From the NCBI RefSeq assembly GCF_001675045.1, contig NZ_LYPA01000074.1, forward strand, positions 83,615-147,614: 64,000 nucleotides of DNA, written 5' to 3'. The notes beneath the pieces are model-generated. The model ran no database searches. It saw only the letters and a program-made list of their open reading frames with translations, and had not been told where the DNA came from. The position numbers and the translations under genes are program-made. Source of the stretch: Paenibacillus oryzae. Its GTDB lineage: Bacteria; Bacillota; Bacilli; Paenibacillales; Paenibacillaceae. This document shows, in pieces, positions 51,345 to 59,212 of the stretch; positions within the stretch are counted from its first letter, which is position 1, and every line of letters begins with the position of its first letter.

Positions 51345-51411
51345 ACTATATCAGAATTAGGCAAAAAAAGAGAACGCAAAAAATTAGTATTTTCCGAAAT
51401 GGTTTTTGCGT
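51345..51411 (-). promoter_or_regulatory. Hairpin/T-run and -10-like element between comQ and comX
   Basis: On the minus strand ACGCAAAAA (51403-51411) pairs with TTTTTGCGT (51374-51382), and TCTCTTTTTTT follows: a terminator-like structure right after comQ. TATAGT (51345-51350) then lies about 52 bp before the comX start, with no good -35. The layout suggests attenuation after comQ and an activator-dependent promoter for comXPA. Confidence 0.5.
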
Positions 51412-51413
51412 GG

Positions 51414-52361
51414 TTAAGAAAAACGCTGCAAAAGCTTATCTTTCCATACAGGCTCGGCGTCTGTCTGCTCCAGCAACGAGCAAAAACGGTTATAGTACAA
51501 TCGGCCCTGGACGGATGCATACAAAATAGCTCCGGACTTTTCACAAGCCTCCCTGAACTGGGCTTTTTTATCCAATACACTATCTACAGCAATGCGCCCT
51601 GAGTAATAATCCGTGATCCACCCGTATTCCTCCCCCGCGTTTTCCATGAGCCACAGCATGGGCAAACTGCCTTTACGCCGCAAGAAATCGCTTTTTTCAT
51701 CCCAACGGAGCAGGTCACGCACATCATTTTTTATTTGTGAGGCAATGCCGAGCTCGCACGCATAGATCGCTACTCCTTCATTCCACGGGCTGCCCGCTGC
51801 CAAAACTCCCGCCATGCAGGACATGACGAAGAAAGGCGCTGATTTTCTGCCTACCATATTCAGGTATGAAATCTCGTCTTTCATCTGGTCTACTAAATCA
51901 AGCATCTGTCCCTCAGCCGAATGCAGGAGCTGCCGATTCATCATAGTGGCCAGCCTCGCCCCCGCTAATTCGTCCGGGACGCTCGCCGCTAATGCCAAAG
52001 GCGCCATGGCAAGAAGCGAAGTAGCTACATGCAGGGCATGAGGCGGCGGAGTGTTCATCCAGAGCTTGGAAGGTGCATCCCCGTCCTCGAGATCATCCAG
52101 AATATCGCATGCCAATATCGCCAGTTCGATTGCGGCGGCCGTCTCCACCTCGTTTCCTTCATGTCCCCGAAACATATAGTAATGATAGATAACAAGCTCG
52201 CCAAACACCATGGGCTCCTTGATTTTCTCCCGAATAAAAGCCTCCGTATACGAACGCAGCGGACCATCATCAAGCCATCCCCGGGCAAGCTCAAGCATTT
52301 TGTCGGCAATTCGCGTCTTAAACTCTTCCACAATCCTTCCCCCATTATTACCTTCACTCAT
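51414..52361 (-). CDS. comQ: ComQ-type isoprenyl transferase
   Basis: A 315-residue polyprenyl-synthase-fold protein. The first Asp-rich motif is DDLED (89-93) and the second is NDVRD (212-216). The helix between includes LLHSAEGQMLDLVDQM. Ordinary polyprenyl synthases have a longer conserved core; size and motifs fit ComQ (299 residues in B. subtilis). It is predicted to attach a geranyl or farnesyl group to the Trp near the C-terminus of ComX, encoded 120 bp downstream. GGTGA lies five bases before the ATG. It follows a 52-codon frame and an orphan ABC ATPase gene on the same strand. Confidence 0.88.
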   Translation of the reverse strand: MSEGNNGGRIVEEFKTRIADKMLELARGWLDDGPLRSYTEAFIREKIKEPMVFGELVIYHYYMFRGHEGNEVETAAAIELAILACDILDDLEDGDAPSKLWMNTPPPHALHVATSLLAMAPLALAASVPDELAGARLATMMNRQLLHSAEGQMLDLVDQMKDEISYLNMVGRKSAPFFVMSCMAGVLAAGSPWNEGVAIYACELGIASQIKNDVRDLLRWDEKSDFLRRKGSLPMLWLMENAGEEYGWITDYYSGRIAVDSVLDKKAQFREACEKSGAILYASVQGRLYYNRFCSLLEQTDAEPVWKDKLLQRFS

Positions 52362-52388
52362 ATTGTCACCAAATACGACTTCTATGCT

Positions 52389-52547
52389 TTATACATCCAT
52401 ATCTTTTTGTAAAAGCCGCTTATTATTAACCCCACCTTTCATCATTAGGATGGCCGCCACCATTTCCATTCGCTGCCTGATCAAGCTTCTCTGCTTGTTT
52501 TTTTTGGGCGTATCAGCTTCTATGTTATTCGGTTTTAATTTCGACAC
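52389..52547 (-). CDS. Small basic protein of 52 residues, unrecognised
   Basis: A frame starting at GTG 52547, 23 bp inside the end of the ABC ATPase gene, with GGAG nine bases upstream. It begins MSKLKPNNIEADTPKKNKQR, contains RQRMEMVAAILMMKGG and ends KRLLQKDMDV. The first 25 residues are strongly basic; a short hydrophobic stretch VAAILMM is near the middle. It ends 27 bp before comQ. The overlap and balanced composition suggest a real coupled gene, but I find no family for it. It could be a regulator, a chaperone for the ABC ATPase, or a chance frame. Confidence 0.5.
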   Translation of the reverse strand: MSKLKPNNIEADTPKKNKQRSLIRQRMEMVAAILMMKGGVNNKRLLQKDMDV

Positions 52548-53277
52548 CTCCCCCGGCTCCAACAGCATAATGCATATAAACAGCTTCCAGCGTCAAGCCT
52601 CCATACGGCAGCTTTTCAATCAATCCTGCAAGGCTGCCGCATGCCGTCAGCGTTCCCGCCTTCATGACTCCAACTCGGTCGCAATGTCTGGATATTTCAT
52701 TCATGTCGTGTGAAACGATGATGATTGTTTTCCCCTCGCTCCGGAGCTGTGACAGCAAGCTCCAATAGTGTTGCTTGGATTCTACATCCAGTCCTGTCGT
52801 CGGTTCGTCCAAAAGCAGCAATTCCGGATCGGCTGCCATTGCCGCTGCAAGCACCAGACGGTGTTTAAATCCATGCGGAAGCGAATTAACATGCAATCGG
52901 CTATAGGAGTTCAACCCATACATCTCCAGCGTATCTTGCAGCCGTTCTCCCGATTTGGGATAACGCCGGTATTTAGCCAGCACTTCATTAACCGTCTGCC
53001 CGTCCATGTTCAAAAGGTTAGGCATATAGGCATTTGGCACCTTTCTCAGCTTTTCCGGCTCTTCGGCCACATCCAGTCCCGGCGCAACAATATAGCCTGC
53101 ATCAGGCTGAAGCTCCCCAGCCAGCATATTCAGCAGAGTCGATTTTCCCGCTCCATTTTTACCGATTATAGCGAACAACTCGCCACGCTTGACGCGGAAG
53201 GATACATCGACAACAGCGCGATAGCTCCCAAAATGTTTGCAGATCCCTCTCGCTTCTATAACCGCTGTCTTGTCCAT
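52525..53277 (-). CDS. Orphan ABC transporter ATP-binding protein with altered signature motif
   Basis: A 250-residue ABC ATPase. Walker A GKNGAGKST lies at 39-47, Walker B LLLLDEPTTGLD at about 153-164 and the switch His in IIIVSHDMNE. The signature, normally LSGGQ, reads LPHGF (133-137), a rare change that could weaken ATP sandwich formation. No permease gene is adjacent. It is on the same strand as the comQXPA genes, 163 bp upstream of comQ with a 52-codon frame between, and may belong to the same transcript. GGAGGTC precedes the ATG. The shape fits CcmA-type exporters. A role in pheromone export is only an idea. Confidence 0.85.
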   Translation of the reverse strand: MDKTAVIEARGICKHFGSYRAVVDVSFRVKRGELFAIIGKNGAGKSTLLNMLAGELQPDAGYIVAPGLDVAEEPEKLRKVPNAYMPNLLNMDGQTVNEVLAKYRRYPKSGERLQDTLEMYGLNSYSRLHVNSLPHGFKHRLVLAAAMAADPELLLLDEPTTGLDVESKQHYWSLLSQLRSEGKTIIIVSHDMNEISRHCDRVGVMKAGTLTACGSLAGLIEKLPYGGLTLEAVYMHYAVGAGGGVEIKTE

Positions 53278-53417
53278 TGCATGACCTCCATCGGATACCT
53301 ATATCTGTACAATAGCGTATCAGGCCGTGCTTTTCACCGAAAAAATGATTTGTAATTCACGCAAAAAAATTGCGCTCTCGTAAAGACATATCGAAGTCGA
53401 TAAAGTTATGAACAGTT

Positions 53418-53684
53418 CTATCCACAGCTCTGAATAAATTGTTAGTTAATTCTGTCGACATTTTTCAATTCGGAGATGGCGTTTTCTGCCCGTTTTAAAC
53501 GATGTTTGCAACTATTCATCAAAATAATTGGATTTGTTCGAGTTATCCACATTATCCACAACCAAGCTGTGAAAAAACTATCCACTTTTACAATTTCATT
53601 ATAAAAGGGCGCAGCACTGGTGTGCTCGCCCTTTTGTCAGTTTATTCACAAATTTCGGTTAACATGTGGATAACTTTGTTCACA
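53418..53684. promoter_or_regulatory. DnaA-box cluster
   Basis: Two exact TTATCCACA boxes lie back to back (53543-53551 and 53552-53560), and an exact inverse box TGTGGATAA at 53665-53673. Near matches are CTATCCACA (53418-53426), CTATCCACT (53578-53586), TTATTCACA (53642-53650) and TTGTTCACA (53676-53684). B. subtilis is known to carry DnaA-box clusters outside oriC that moderate initiation or regulate neighbours; I recall one near gcp (tsaD) but cannot verify it here. No dnaA gene or unwinding element is nearby, so this is not oriC. Confidence 0.75.
53603..53635 (-). terminator. Terminator after tsaD
   Basis: AAAAGGGCG pairs with CGCCCTTTT, enclosing AGCAC-TGGT-GTGCT. T residues follow on the minus strand. 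Confidence 0.85.
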
Positions 53685-53685
53685 A

Positions 53686-54738
53686 TCAAGATAGAGACCA
53701 TTCCTCCAGCGAGAAGCCAGGATCGGCCTTCATATCCAGCTCCGTCCACTCGCCGCGCTTCAGCTTAAGGTAAGCCGCTGCGCCAATCATGGCTGCATTA
53801 TCCGTGCACAGCGAGCTTGGAGGCACCAGCAGCGGCACTCCCTCCGCCTGGCAGCGGTCGCTTAGCGCAGACCGCAAGCCGCGATTTGCCGCTACCCCGC
53901 CGCAGAGCAGCAGGGACCGGGCATTGCTTGCCTTGACGGCACGGATCGCCTTTTCGACCAGCACCTCGATAACCGACTCCTGAAAGCCGCGTGCGAGCGC
54001 AGCCTCATCCAGATGCTCTCCCTTCATGCGCGCCTGGTTAATGACAGCCAGAACCGCGGATTTCAAGCCGCTGAAGCTGAAATCGTAGCTGTCGCTTTCC
54101 AGCCATGCCCGCGGCAAAGGAATAGCTTCCGCCGCTTCCGCAGCAAGCCTGTCAATATGAGGCCCGCCGGGATAAGGCAGCTTGAGAGCGCGCGCCACCT
54201 TGTCATAGGCCTCGCCCACCGCATCGTCGCGAGTTCGGCCAACAACGGTAAATTGTCCTTCGCTCTCCATGCGGACAAGCTCCGTATGCCCGCCGGATAC
54301 GACCAGCGCCATTGATGGATACACCATTTCATGGACAAGCTCGTTTGCGTAAATATGACCGGCAATATGATGCGTGCCGATTAACGGAATATCCAGCGCA
54401 AGCGCCAGGCTTTTGGCCGCGATAATGCCCACGAGCAGCGCGCCCACCAGCCCGGGCCCCTGCGTAACGGCAATCGCCGACATATCCCGCAGCGAGTAGC
54501 CGGATTCCTTAATGGCTTGCTCCATAATAAGCGTAATCGTCTCAACATGCTTACGCGATGCGATTTCCGGCACAACACCGCCAAAAGCCTCGTGCACGTC
54601 GATTTGGCTTGCTACCACGTTGGACAAAATATGTTTGCCGTCACGAATGACGGCCGCAGAGGTTTCGTCGCAGCTGGTCTCCAGCGCCAAAATCAACGCT
54701 CCGTCAACAGCCCTTTTGGTTGTTCCTTCCATATCCAT
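53686..54738 (-). CDS. tsaD: tRNA N6-adenosine threonylcarbamoyltransferase TsaD (Gcp)
   Basis: A 350-residue enzyme. The metal-binding HHIAGHIYANEL segment (about 120) and the ATP motifs ALETSCDETSAAVI, ALVVSGGHTEL and LLLCGGVAANRGL are intact. It transfers threonylcarbamoyl to A37 of ANN-decoding tRNAs with TsaB and TsaE, encoded upstream in the same operon. The start is ATG 54738, which overlaps the rimI stop as TGATG; a GTG three bases earlier is also possible. It is the last gene of the operon and is followed by a terminator and the DnaA-box cluster. Confidence 0.98.
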   Translation of the reverse strand: MDMEGTTKRAVDGALILALETSCDETSAAVIRDGKHILSNVVASQIDVHEAFGGVVPEIASRKHVETITLIMEQAIKESGYSLRDMSAIAVTQGPGLVGALLVGIIAAKSLALALDIPLIGTHHIAGHIYANELVHEMVYPSMALVVSGGHTELVRMESEGQFTVVGRTRDDAVGEAYDKVARALKLPYPGGPHIDRLAAEAAEAIPLPRAWLESDSYDFSFSGLKSAVLAVINQARMKGEHLDEAALARGFQESVIEVLVEKAIRAVKASNARSLLLCGGVAANRGLRSALSDRCQAEGVPLLVPPSSLCTDNAAMIGAAAYLKLKRGEWTELDMKADPGFSLEEWSLS

Positions 54739-55247
54739 CACATTCTCACTTCCCCGGACTTATTGAACCCGCGCTGCAAGGCATCGGCGTCCAGCTCCGC
54801 CCACATAATGATAGCATCCTCGCCGTTATCGGAATAATAATTGGGCCTGATGCCGGAAGGCTTGAAGCCCAGCTTGCGATAGAGGCGCTGCGCCTGCTCG
54901 TTGCTGGCGCGAACCTCAAGCGTCATCCGCTCGGCGCCCTGAAGCATCGCGTTGCGCTGAAGCTCCATCAGCAGCATTTTTCCGTAGCCCTTGCTGCGAT
55001 ATTCCTTGCGCAGTGCGATATTCGTCACATGCGCTTCGTCCATAATGATCCACATGCCGCCGTAGCCGATCAATTCACCCTCGTATTCCGCTACCAGATA
55101 ACGGGCAAACATATTGCTTGTCAGCTCATTGACAAAAGCGCCCTTTGTCCATGGGCTGGTAAAGGCCTCGAGCTCGATTTCAACAACCAGCGGCACATCC
55201 TCCAGCGTCATTGCCCGATAAACGGGCACAATTCTATCCATGCTCAT
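54738..55247 (-). CDS. rimI: Ribosomal protein alanine acetyltransferase RimI
   Basis: A 169-residue GNAT acetyltransferase. The acetyl-CoA loop is RKEYRSKGYGKMLL (about 92-105), with the C-terminal motif NEQAQRLYRKLGFKPSGIRPNYY typical of RimI. It acetylates the N-terminus of ribosomal protein S18 in E. coli; its role in Firmicutes is less sure. It overlaps both neighbours by 1-4 bp and lies between tsaB and tsaD, the usual Firmicute arrangement. Confidence 0.93.
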   Translation of the reverse strand: MSMDRIVPVYRAMTLEDVPLVVEIELEAFTSPWTKGAFVNELTSNMFARYLVAEYEGELIGYGGMWIIMDEAHVTNIALRKEYRSKGYGKMLLMELQRNAMLQGAERMTLEVRASNEQAQRLYRKLGFKPSGIRPNYYSDNGEDAIIMWAELDADALQRGFNKSGEVRM

Positions 55248-56179
55248 CTGCCATCCGCTCCCGCCAGCTTCTGCTCCGTTATGTTATCCCCTTCTGCTTG
55301 CTGCCGGCGCTGCTTCAGCTTAACCTCCGCCTCCGTCAACTGCGTATAATTGGGAATAAAAGAATGAACGTCATCCACGTCGCCTCGACGCAGCCGTTCA
55401 GCCCCCAGCCTGCCAATATAACGCCCCTCCAGCACATAGGGAGCAAGGCGCACCTCGACGCCAGCCGTCCTCCCTAGCTCCACCATTTTATCGGCGCTTT
55501 CTCCATGAAGAGATAAATCCCCGGTTAACCAGACAATTGGCGCGCCGCCGCCAGTGCTGCCAGCCGATGCTGCCGCCTCCACAAGCTCGCCGATCCAATC
55601 CGCCATCAGCCGAACGCCGTCTTCCTCTCTCCTGGTCCAGCCTTCGCCGTTCCCGCCGCAAGCAAAACAGGCCGTGTAGACGCCCCCGCGCCTTGCATCC
55701 ATAATAGGGACGACCCAATGAGAAGGCTTTGCCTTTGCTACAGCATCCTTGAGCGAAGTCATTCCCTCTGCCACGCTCGCTTCCGCCTCCAATGCCGATA
55801 ATTGGCGCATGCCGTCATTCCAGCCTCCCAACGCAACGGCCTCAAGACTGGAAATACCGACCAGCGGTTTTTCCCAAACCCAGGCCAGCGTTTTGGCCGC
55901 CGTTACGGCAATCCTCATGCCTGTATAAGAGCCGGGGCCGCTGCCAACCACTATACCGTCCAGCTCATCCCCTGAAACTCCCGACGATTTCAGCATCTCC
56001 TTGATATGCGTTATAACATGTACGGAATGATTACGTTCCGCCATCGACTGCACTTCCGCGAGGGTTTCGCCGTCACGCATCACCGCTGCGGCAAGCGCCG
56101 CCGTAGAAGTATCCAGCGCAAGCACTGTCAGTCCCGTCCCGACCGTCTGCCTCGCCGCGTTATCCTTGCTGATGCTCAT
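55244..56179 (-). CDS. tsaB: tRNA threonylcarbamoyladenosine biosynthesis protein TsaB
   Basis: A 311-residue TsaD-like partner protein. The N-terminal fold begins VLALDTSTAALAAAV, and the VVGSGPGSYTGMRIAVTAAKTLAW motif (about 85-108) is diagnostic. It is longer than B. subtilis TsaB (about 230) because of insertions after about 120 and near 175-225 that are Gly/Ala rich. TsaB forms the scaffold of the TsaBDE complex. It overlaps tsaE by 20 bp and rimI by 4 bp. Confidence 0.93.
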   Translation of the reverse strand: MSISKDNAARQTVGTGLTVLALDTSTAALAAAVMRDGETLAEVQSMAERNHSVHVITHIKEMLKSSGVSGDELDGIVVGSGPGSYTGMRIAVTAAKTLAWVWEKPLVGISSLEAVALGGWNDGMRQLSALEAEASVAEGMTSLKDAVAKAKPSHWVVPIMDARRGGVYTACFACGGNGEGWTRREEDGVRLMADWIGELVEAAASAGSTGGGAPIVWLTGDLSLHGESADKMVELGRTAGVEVRLAPYVLEGRYIGRLGAERLRRGDVDDVHSFIPNYTQLTEAEVKLKQRRQQAEGDNITEQKLAGADGR

Positions 56180-56666
56180 CTTCTGCCGCTCCCATTCTGT
56201 CCCATGCCCGAACCCAATCGCAATAAGGATATCCCCGTCCGGTCATTTCCATTTTTCTTGCGCCGTCCCCATCGCTCTTAATCCATAGCTCCAAACGGTC
56301 CGGCGGCAGAAGCTCGGGAATCAGACTAGCCCATTCCACCACGGTAACTCCGCTGCCGTAAAAATAATCATCAAGCCCAAGCTCGTCCGCTTCCTCCAGC
56401 GAAAGGCGATATACATCCATATGATAAAACGGGAGCGTCTCTCCCTGGTATTCTTTTATAATCGTAAAAGTTGGGCTGTTCACAATGCCGCGAACGCCAA
56501 GCGCCGCCGCAAAATGCTGCGAAAACGTCGTTTTTCCTGCACCCAAATCGCCGTCCAGCGCGATGACTGTTCCCGGGGCAGCGAAGGAAGCCAGCTTTTC
56601 CGCCAATCGGGCCGTATCCTTAAGGCTGCGAGCCACCCATGCCGTCCGGCATATTTCCTGTTCCAT
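56160..56666 (-). CDS. tsaE: tRNA threonylcarbamoyladenosine biosynthesis ATPase TsaE
   Basis: A 168-residue P-loop ATPase. Walker A is GDLGAGKTTFSQ (about 40-51), followed by VNSPTFTIIKEYQG and YHMDVYRL, the TsaE signature. VVEWASLIPELLP is the Walker B region. It regulates the TsaD-TsaB complex in t6A synthesis. It follows thiL by 14 bp and overlaps tsaB. Confidence 0.96.
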   Translation of the reverse strand: MEQEICRTAWVARSLKDTARLAEKLASFAAPGTVIALDGDLGAGKTTFSQHFAAALGVRGIVNSPTFTIIKEYQGETLPFYHMDVYRLSLEEADELGLDDYFYGSGVTVVEWASLIPELLPPDRLELWIKSDGDGARKMEMTGRGYPYCDWVRAWDRMGAAEDEHQQG

Positions 56667-56680
56667 TTCATCACCGCCGC

Positions 56681-57775
56681 TTATCTCTCAAAATGATTAT
56701 ACCCCTTTTTATGCAGCGTCCGGCGCTGCTCGCGGTATCCGTTCCCGTCCCGCATAACACTATCCTTGCCGATGCCGGCCGCTTCCGCCGGAATCATCTC
56801 GACGCCGGGCTCTCCAGACTCGGTCGTTCCGATCACGTAAAAAGGCAGCCCGTTCTCCCGGAACAAGGAAGCCAGCTTTTCCGCCGAAGCTTCCTGCACT
56901 GTGCCAAGCAGCACATAGTCCTCTCCGCCGTACAGCATCCAATCAAGCGGAGAATAGCCGATCCTGCCCCCATAGGAAGCCAGGCTTCCGCTTTTGGGCA
57001 AACGGTCTTCCTCAAGCACCAGACGCAAGCCGGAAGCCTCCGCAAGCTCCCAGGCCTCGCTTGCCAATCCGTCGCTCACATCGTTTAAGCTGGTGCAGAC
57101 ACCGGATGCCATCAGCAGTCTACCTGCTGTAACGGAAGGAGCAGGACGGCGATGCGCCAAAACGAGATTTCTATATTCATCGCTCAACAGCTGGTTTGCC
57201 GAGGTATATCCCCCTCCGTCTCCCAGCAGATGCAAGCCTGCCGCCGACATGCCGACCGGCCCGGTCAGAAACAGCCTGTCGCCGGGTTTCGCTCCATCTC
57301 TTCGCAGCTCCGCTCCCGCTTCCACGCTGCCGGTGAGAGTCACCGCCACAACAAGCTTGTCCGGTGAAGCTGTTGTATCGCCGCCCACAATAGCAATGCC
57401 ATAACGGGAAGCGCAATTGTACAATCCGTCATAGATCCTCGCTATTCGCTCCGGGCCGTATGCAGGCGGAACGCTCACAGACACGAGCGCATGGAGCGGG
57501 ACTCCGCCCATCGCGGCTATATCGCTGACATTGGCCGCAAGCGCTTTGTAGCCAACATCTTCATCCGTCATCGTCACGTCATTAAAATGAATGGTTTCCA
57601 CCATCGTATCCATGGCAAGAAGCATATTTTTAGGACCGCTGATGCCATCGACCTCGTTAGCAGCGCTAATCGAAGCAGCATCATCGCCAAGGCCCAGGCG
57701 CACGCCCCGCTTCTTCTGCCACTCCGGGGATTGCCTGTCCGATGTCCATAACGATATTGCTTTAAACTCGTCCAA
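56681..57775 (-). CDS. thiL: Thiamine-monophosphate kinase ThiL
   Basis: A 364-residue PurM-fold kinase making thiamine diphosphate from thiamine monophosphate. Motifs are LGDDAAS, LLAMDTMVETIHF, GYKALAANVSDIAAMGGVP and IVGGDTTAS, and GEDYVLLGTV. The start is TTG 57775 with AAAGGAG upstream. It heads the t6A operon, as ydiA (thiL) does in B. subtilis. Confidence 0.95.
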   Translation of the reverse strand: MDEFKAISLWTSDRQSPEWQKKRGVRLGLGDDAASISAANEVDGISGPKNMLLAMDTMVETIHFNDVTMTDEDVGYKALAANVSDIAAMGGVPLHALVSVSVPPAYGPERIARIYDGLYNCASRYGIAIVGGDTTASPDKLVVAVTLTGSVEAGAELRRDGAKPGDRLFLTGPVGMSAAGLHLLGDGGGYTSANQLLSDEYRNLVLAHRRPAPSVTAGRLLMASGVCTSLNDVSDGLASEAWELAEASGLRLVLEEDRLPKSGSLASYGGRIGYSPLDWMLYGGEDYVLLGTVQEASAEKLASLFRENGLPFYVIGTTESGEPGVEMIPAEAAGIGKDSVMRDGNGYREQRRTLHKKGYNHFER

Positions 57776-57887
57776 AGCTGCACGGCTCCTTTTCCGAGAC
57801 GGCTAATGATATGCCTTTATTCTACCCGATGCCCTGCCGATAATCAAAGCTTTAGACGCAGCTTGCGTGGCCGCAAACATCAAATAA

Positions 57888-57931
57888 CCTCTGCGCCGAG
57901 GGGCGATTCCATACGGATTCGCAGGGCGCAG
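57888..57931 (-). terminator. Stem-loop after the HD-GYP gene
   Basis: CCTCTGCGCC pairs with GGGCGCAGAGG around a loop with an inner dyad GCGATTCC/GGATTCGC. The minus side continues TTATTT, a weak T-run. Confidence 0.5.
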
Positions 57932-57966
57932 AGGCCTGTAATTGTAAGATAAGACGTCCATACATA

Positions 57967-59049
57967 TCACAATTCCTTCACTATCGTAATATGCAATTCA
58001 TCCTTCAGCTCGATGTCATATGGAGAAGCAGGGTCCGAGCCGTCAGCTTCCTTGATGACGCGAACGCGCGGCCTGTGTACCGCCAAATCATTGTTTTGCG
58101 TAACAACAACCTCTTGGCCCGTGCTGAGCAGCAGCGTTGTTGCAACCGGATAGATCGAAATATGGCTGCAAAACAGCTTGATCAGCTCATGATCAAAAAA
58201 CGTGCCTCCAGCCGCAAACAAAAATTCGATTGCTTCGCTGGTTGTATAACGCTTACGATGGGGCCGAGGCGATACAAGCGCATCATAGGTGTCCGCCAAT
58301 CCGACAATTTGACCGTACAAATGAATTTCTTCCTTTTTCAGCCCCCGGGGGTATCCGCTGCCGTTAAATCGTTCATGATGCTGCAGCGCGCAATGAGCCG
58401 AAACGATGGAAATGTCATGATGCTTTCTCAAAATATCGAAGCCTTCTTTGGGGTGGGTATGCAAAATGTTGAGCTCCGCCTCCGTATAACGCCCATTATG
58501 ATTAAGCAGGCTTGAGGGCATTTTGGTCATACCGATATCGAATAAAAGAGCCCCGACGCCAAGCTCCTCCAGCTGAATCCGGTTAAAGCCTTTGGCAACC
58601 CCCATAATGCCGGCCAAAACCGCCACATTGAAGGAATGCTGAAACAAATAAGCATCGCTGGAGTGAATGCTGGTTAAGTTAACAAGCATGCTGGGACGCG
58701 TCGCCAAATCCTGCATAATGCTGCCGAAAACCTTGCGAAAGTTGCGGCCGATTTCGGGCGTGATGGTACGGCCTCTCGACAAATGATCCTCTTGAAGAGA
58801 GGTCATTGTTTTGTAAATCATTGTGACAGCTTCCTTCCGCGTCTCTTCGCGAATGCTGTCCTCCGGTTCTATATCATCTGTTTTTCCGTCCTCGATGTAT
58901 ATAATATCAATGCCCAATCTCTCCAAACGATCAATATAACGATCATTCAGTTCAACCCCTTGACCAAGCAGCACGTTGCCGTTTTCTTGAAATATAGGCT
59001 TAGCCACTCTGTCGCCGGGTTTGACCATTGAAAGCTGTACTCTTCTCAT
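57967..59049 (-). CDS. HD-GYP domain protein (putative cyclic di-GMP phosphodiesterase, altered HD pair)
   Basis: A 360-residue protein. The HD-GYP domain spans about 120-300: His138 in FQHSFNVAV, FD (170-171) where the His-Asp pair is normally found, His199 in HTHP, HHERFNGSGYP (about 224-234), and ADTYDA. The change of the metal-ligand His to Phe at 170 could alter the metal centre or abolish activity. The N-terminal 100 residues are an accessory domain seen in related Bacilli proteins. Its start has GGGAG upstream. It lies 163 bp downstream of a diguanylate cyclase gene on the same strand, so the two probably act on the same second messenger. Confidence 0.88.
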   Translation of the reverse strand: MRRVQLSMVKPGDRVAKPIFQENGNVLLGQGVELNDRYIDRLERLGIDIIYIEDGKTDDIEPEDSIREETRKEAVTMIYKTMTSLQEDHLSRGRTITPEIGRNFRKVFGSIMQDLATRPSMLVNLTSIHSSDAYLFQHSFNVAVLAGIMGVAKGFNRIQLEELGVGALLFDIGMTKMPSSLLNHNGRYTEAELNILHTHPKEGFDILRKHHDISIVSAHCALQHHERFNGSGYPRGLKKEEIHLYGQIVGLADTYDALVSPRPHRKRYTTSEAIEFLFAAGGTFFDHELIKLFCSHISIYPVATTLLLSTGQEVVVTQNNDLAVHRPRVRVIKEADGSDPASPYDIELKDELHITIVKEL

Positions 59050-59212
59050 TACATTACTCCCGCCTTAAAGTTTGAAGCAAGCCGCTTCGTCAAACGTTAC
59101 GCCCACCACTTGCATTCTATTTTAACAAACTCTCTCTGGTATGACTATTTATCGGCAGGAAACTTTGCAATTTTCATGTTTTTATTCATAATCCTTTAAT
59201 AAAATTACCGTA

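Larger units (their letters stand above)
53278..53685. other. Intergenic region holding a DnaA-box cluster and terminator
   Basis: About 410 bp between tsaD and the orphan ABC ATPase. It contains the DnaA boxes and the terminator listed below, and a palindrome CGCAA-AAAAA-TTGCG (53360-53374) upstream of the ABC gene. No protein-coding frame is credible. Confidence 0.6.

Noticed and set aside
51414..52361. Interpretation of the prenyl transferase gene as a general polyprenyl diphosphate synthase for isoprenoid synthesis
   Set aside because: Gene order with a ComX-like frame and ComP/ComA-type genes, and the divergent Asp-rich motifs, favour ComQ.
53418..53684. Interpretation of the DnaA-box cluster as oriC
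   Set aside because: There is no dnaA, dnaN, rpmH or AT-rich unwinding tract beside it, and the flanking genes are those of the tsaD region.
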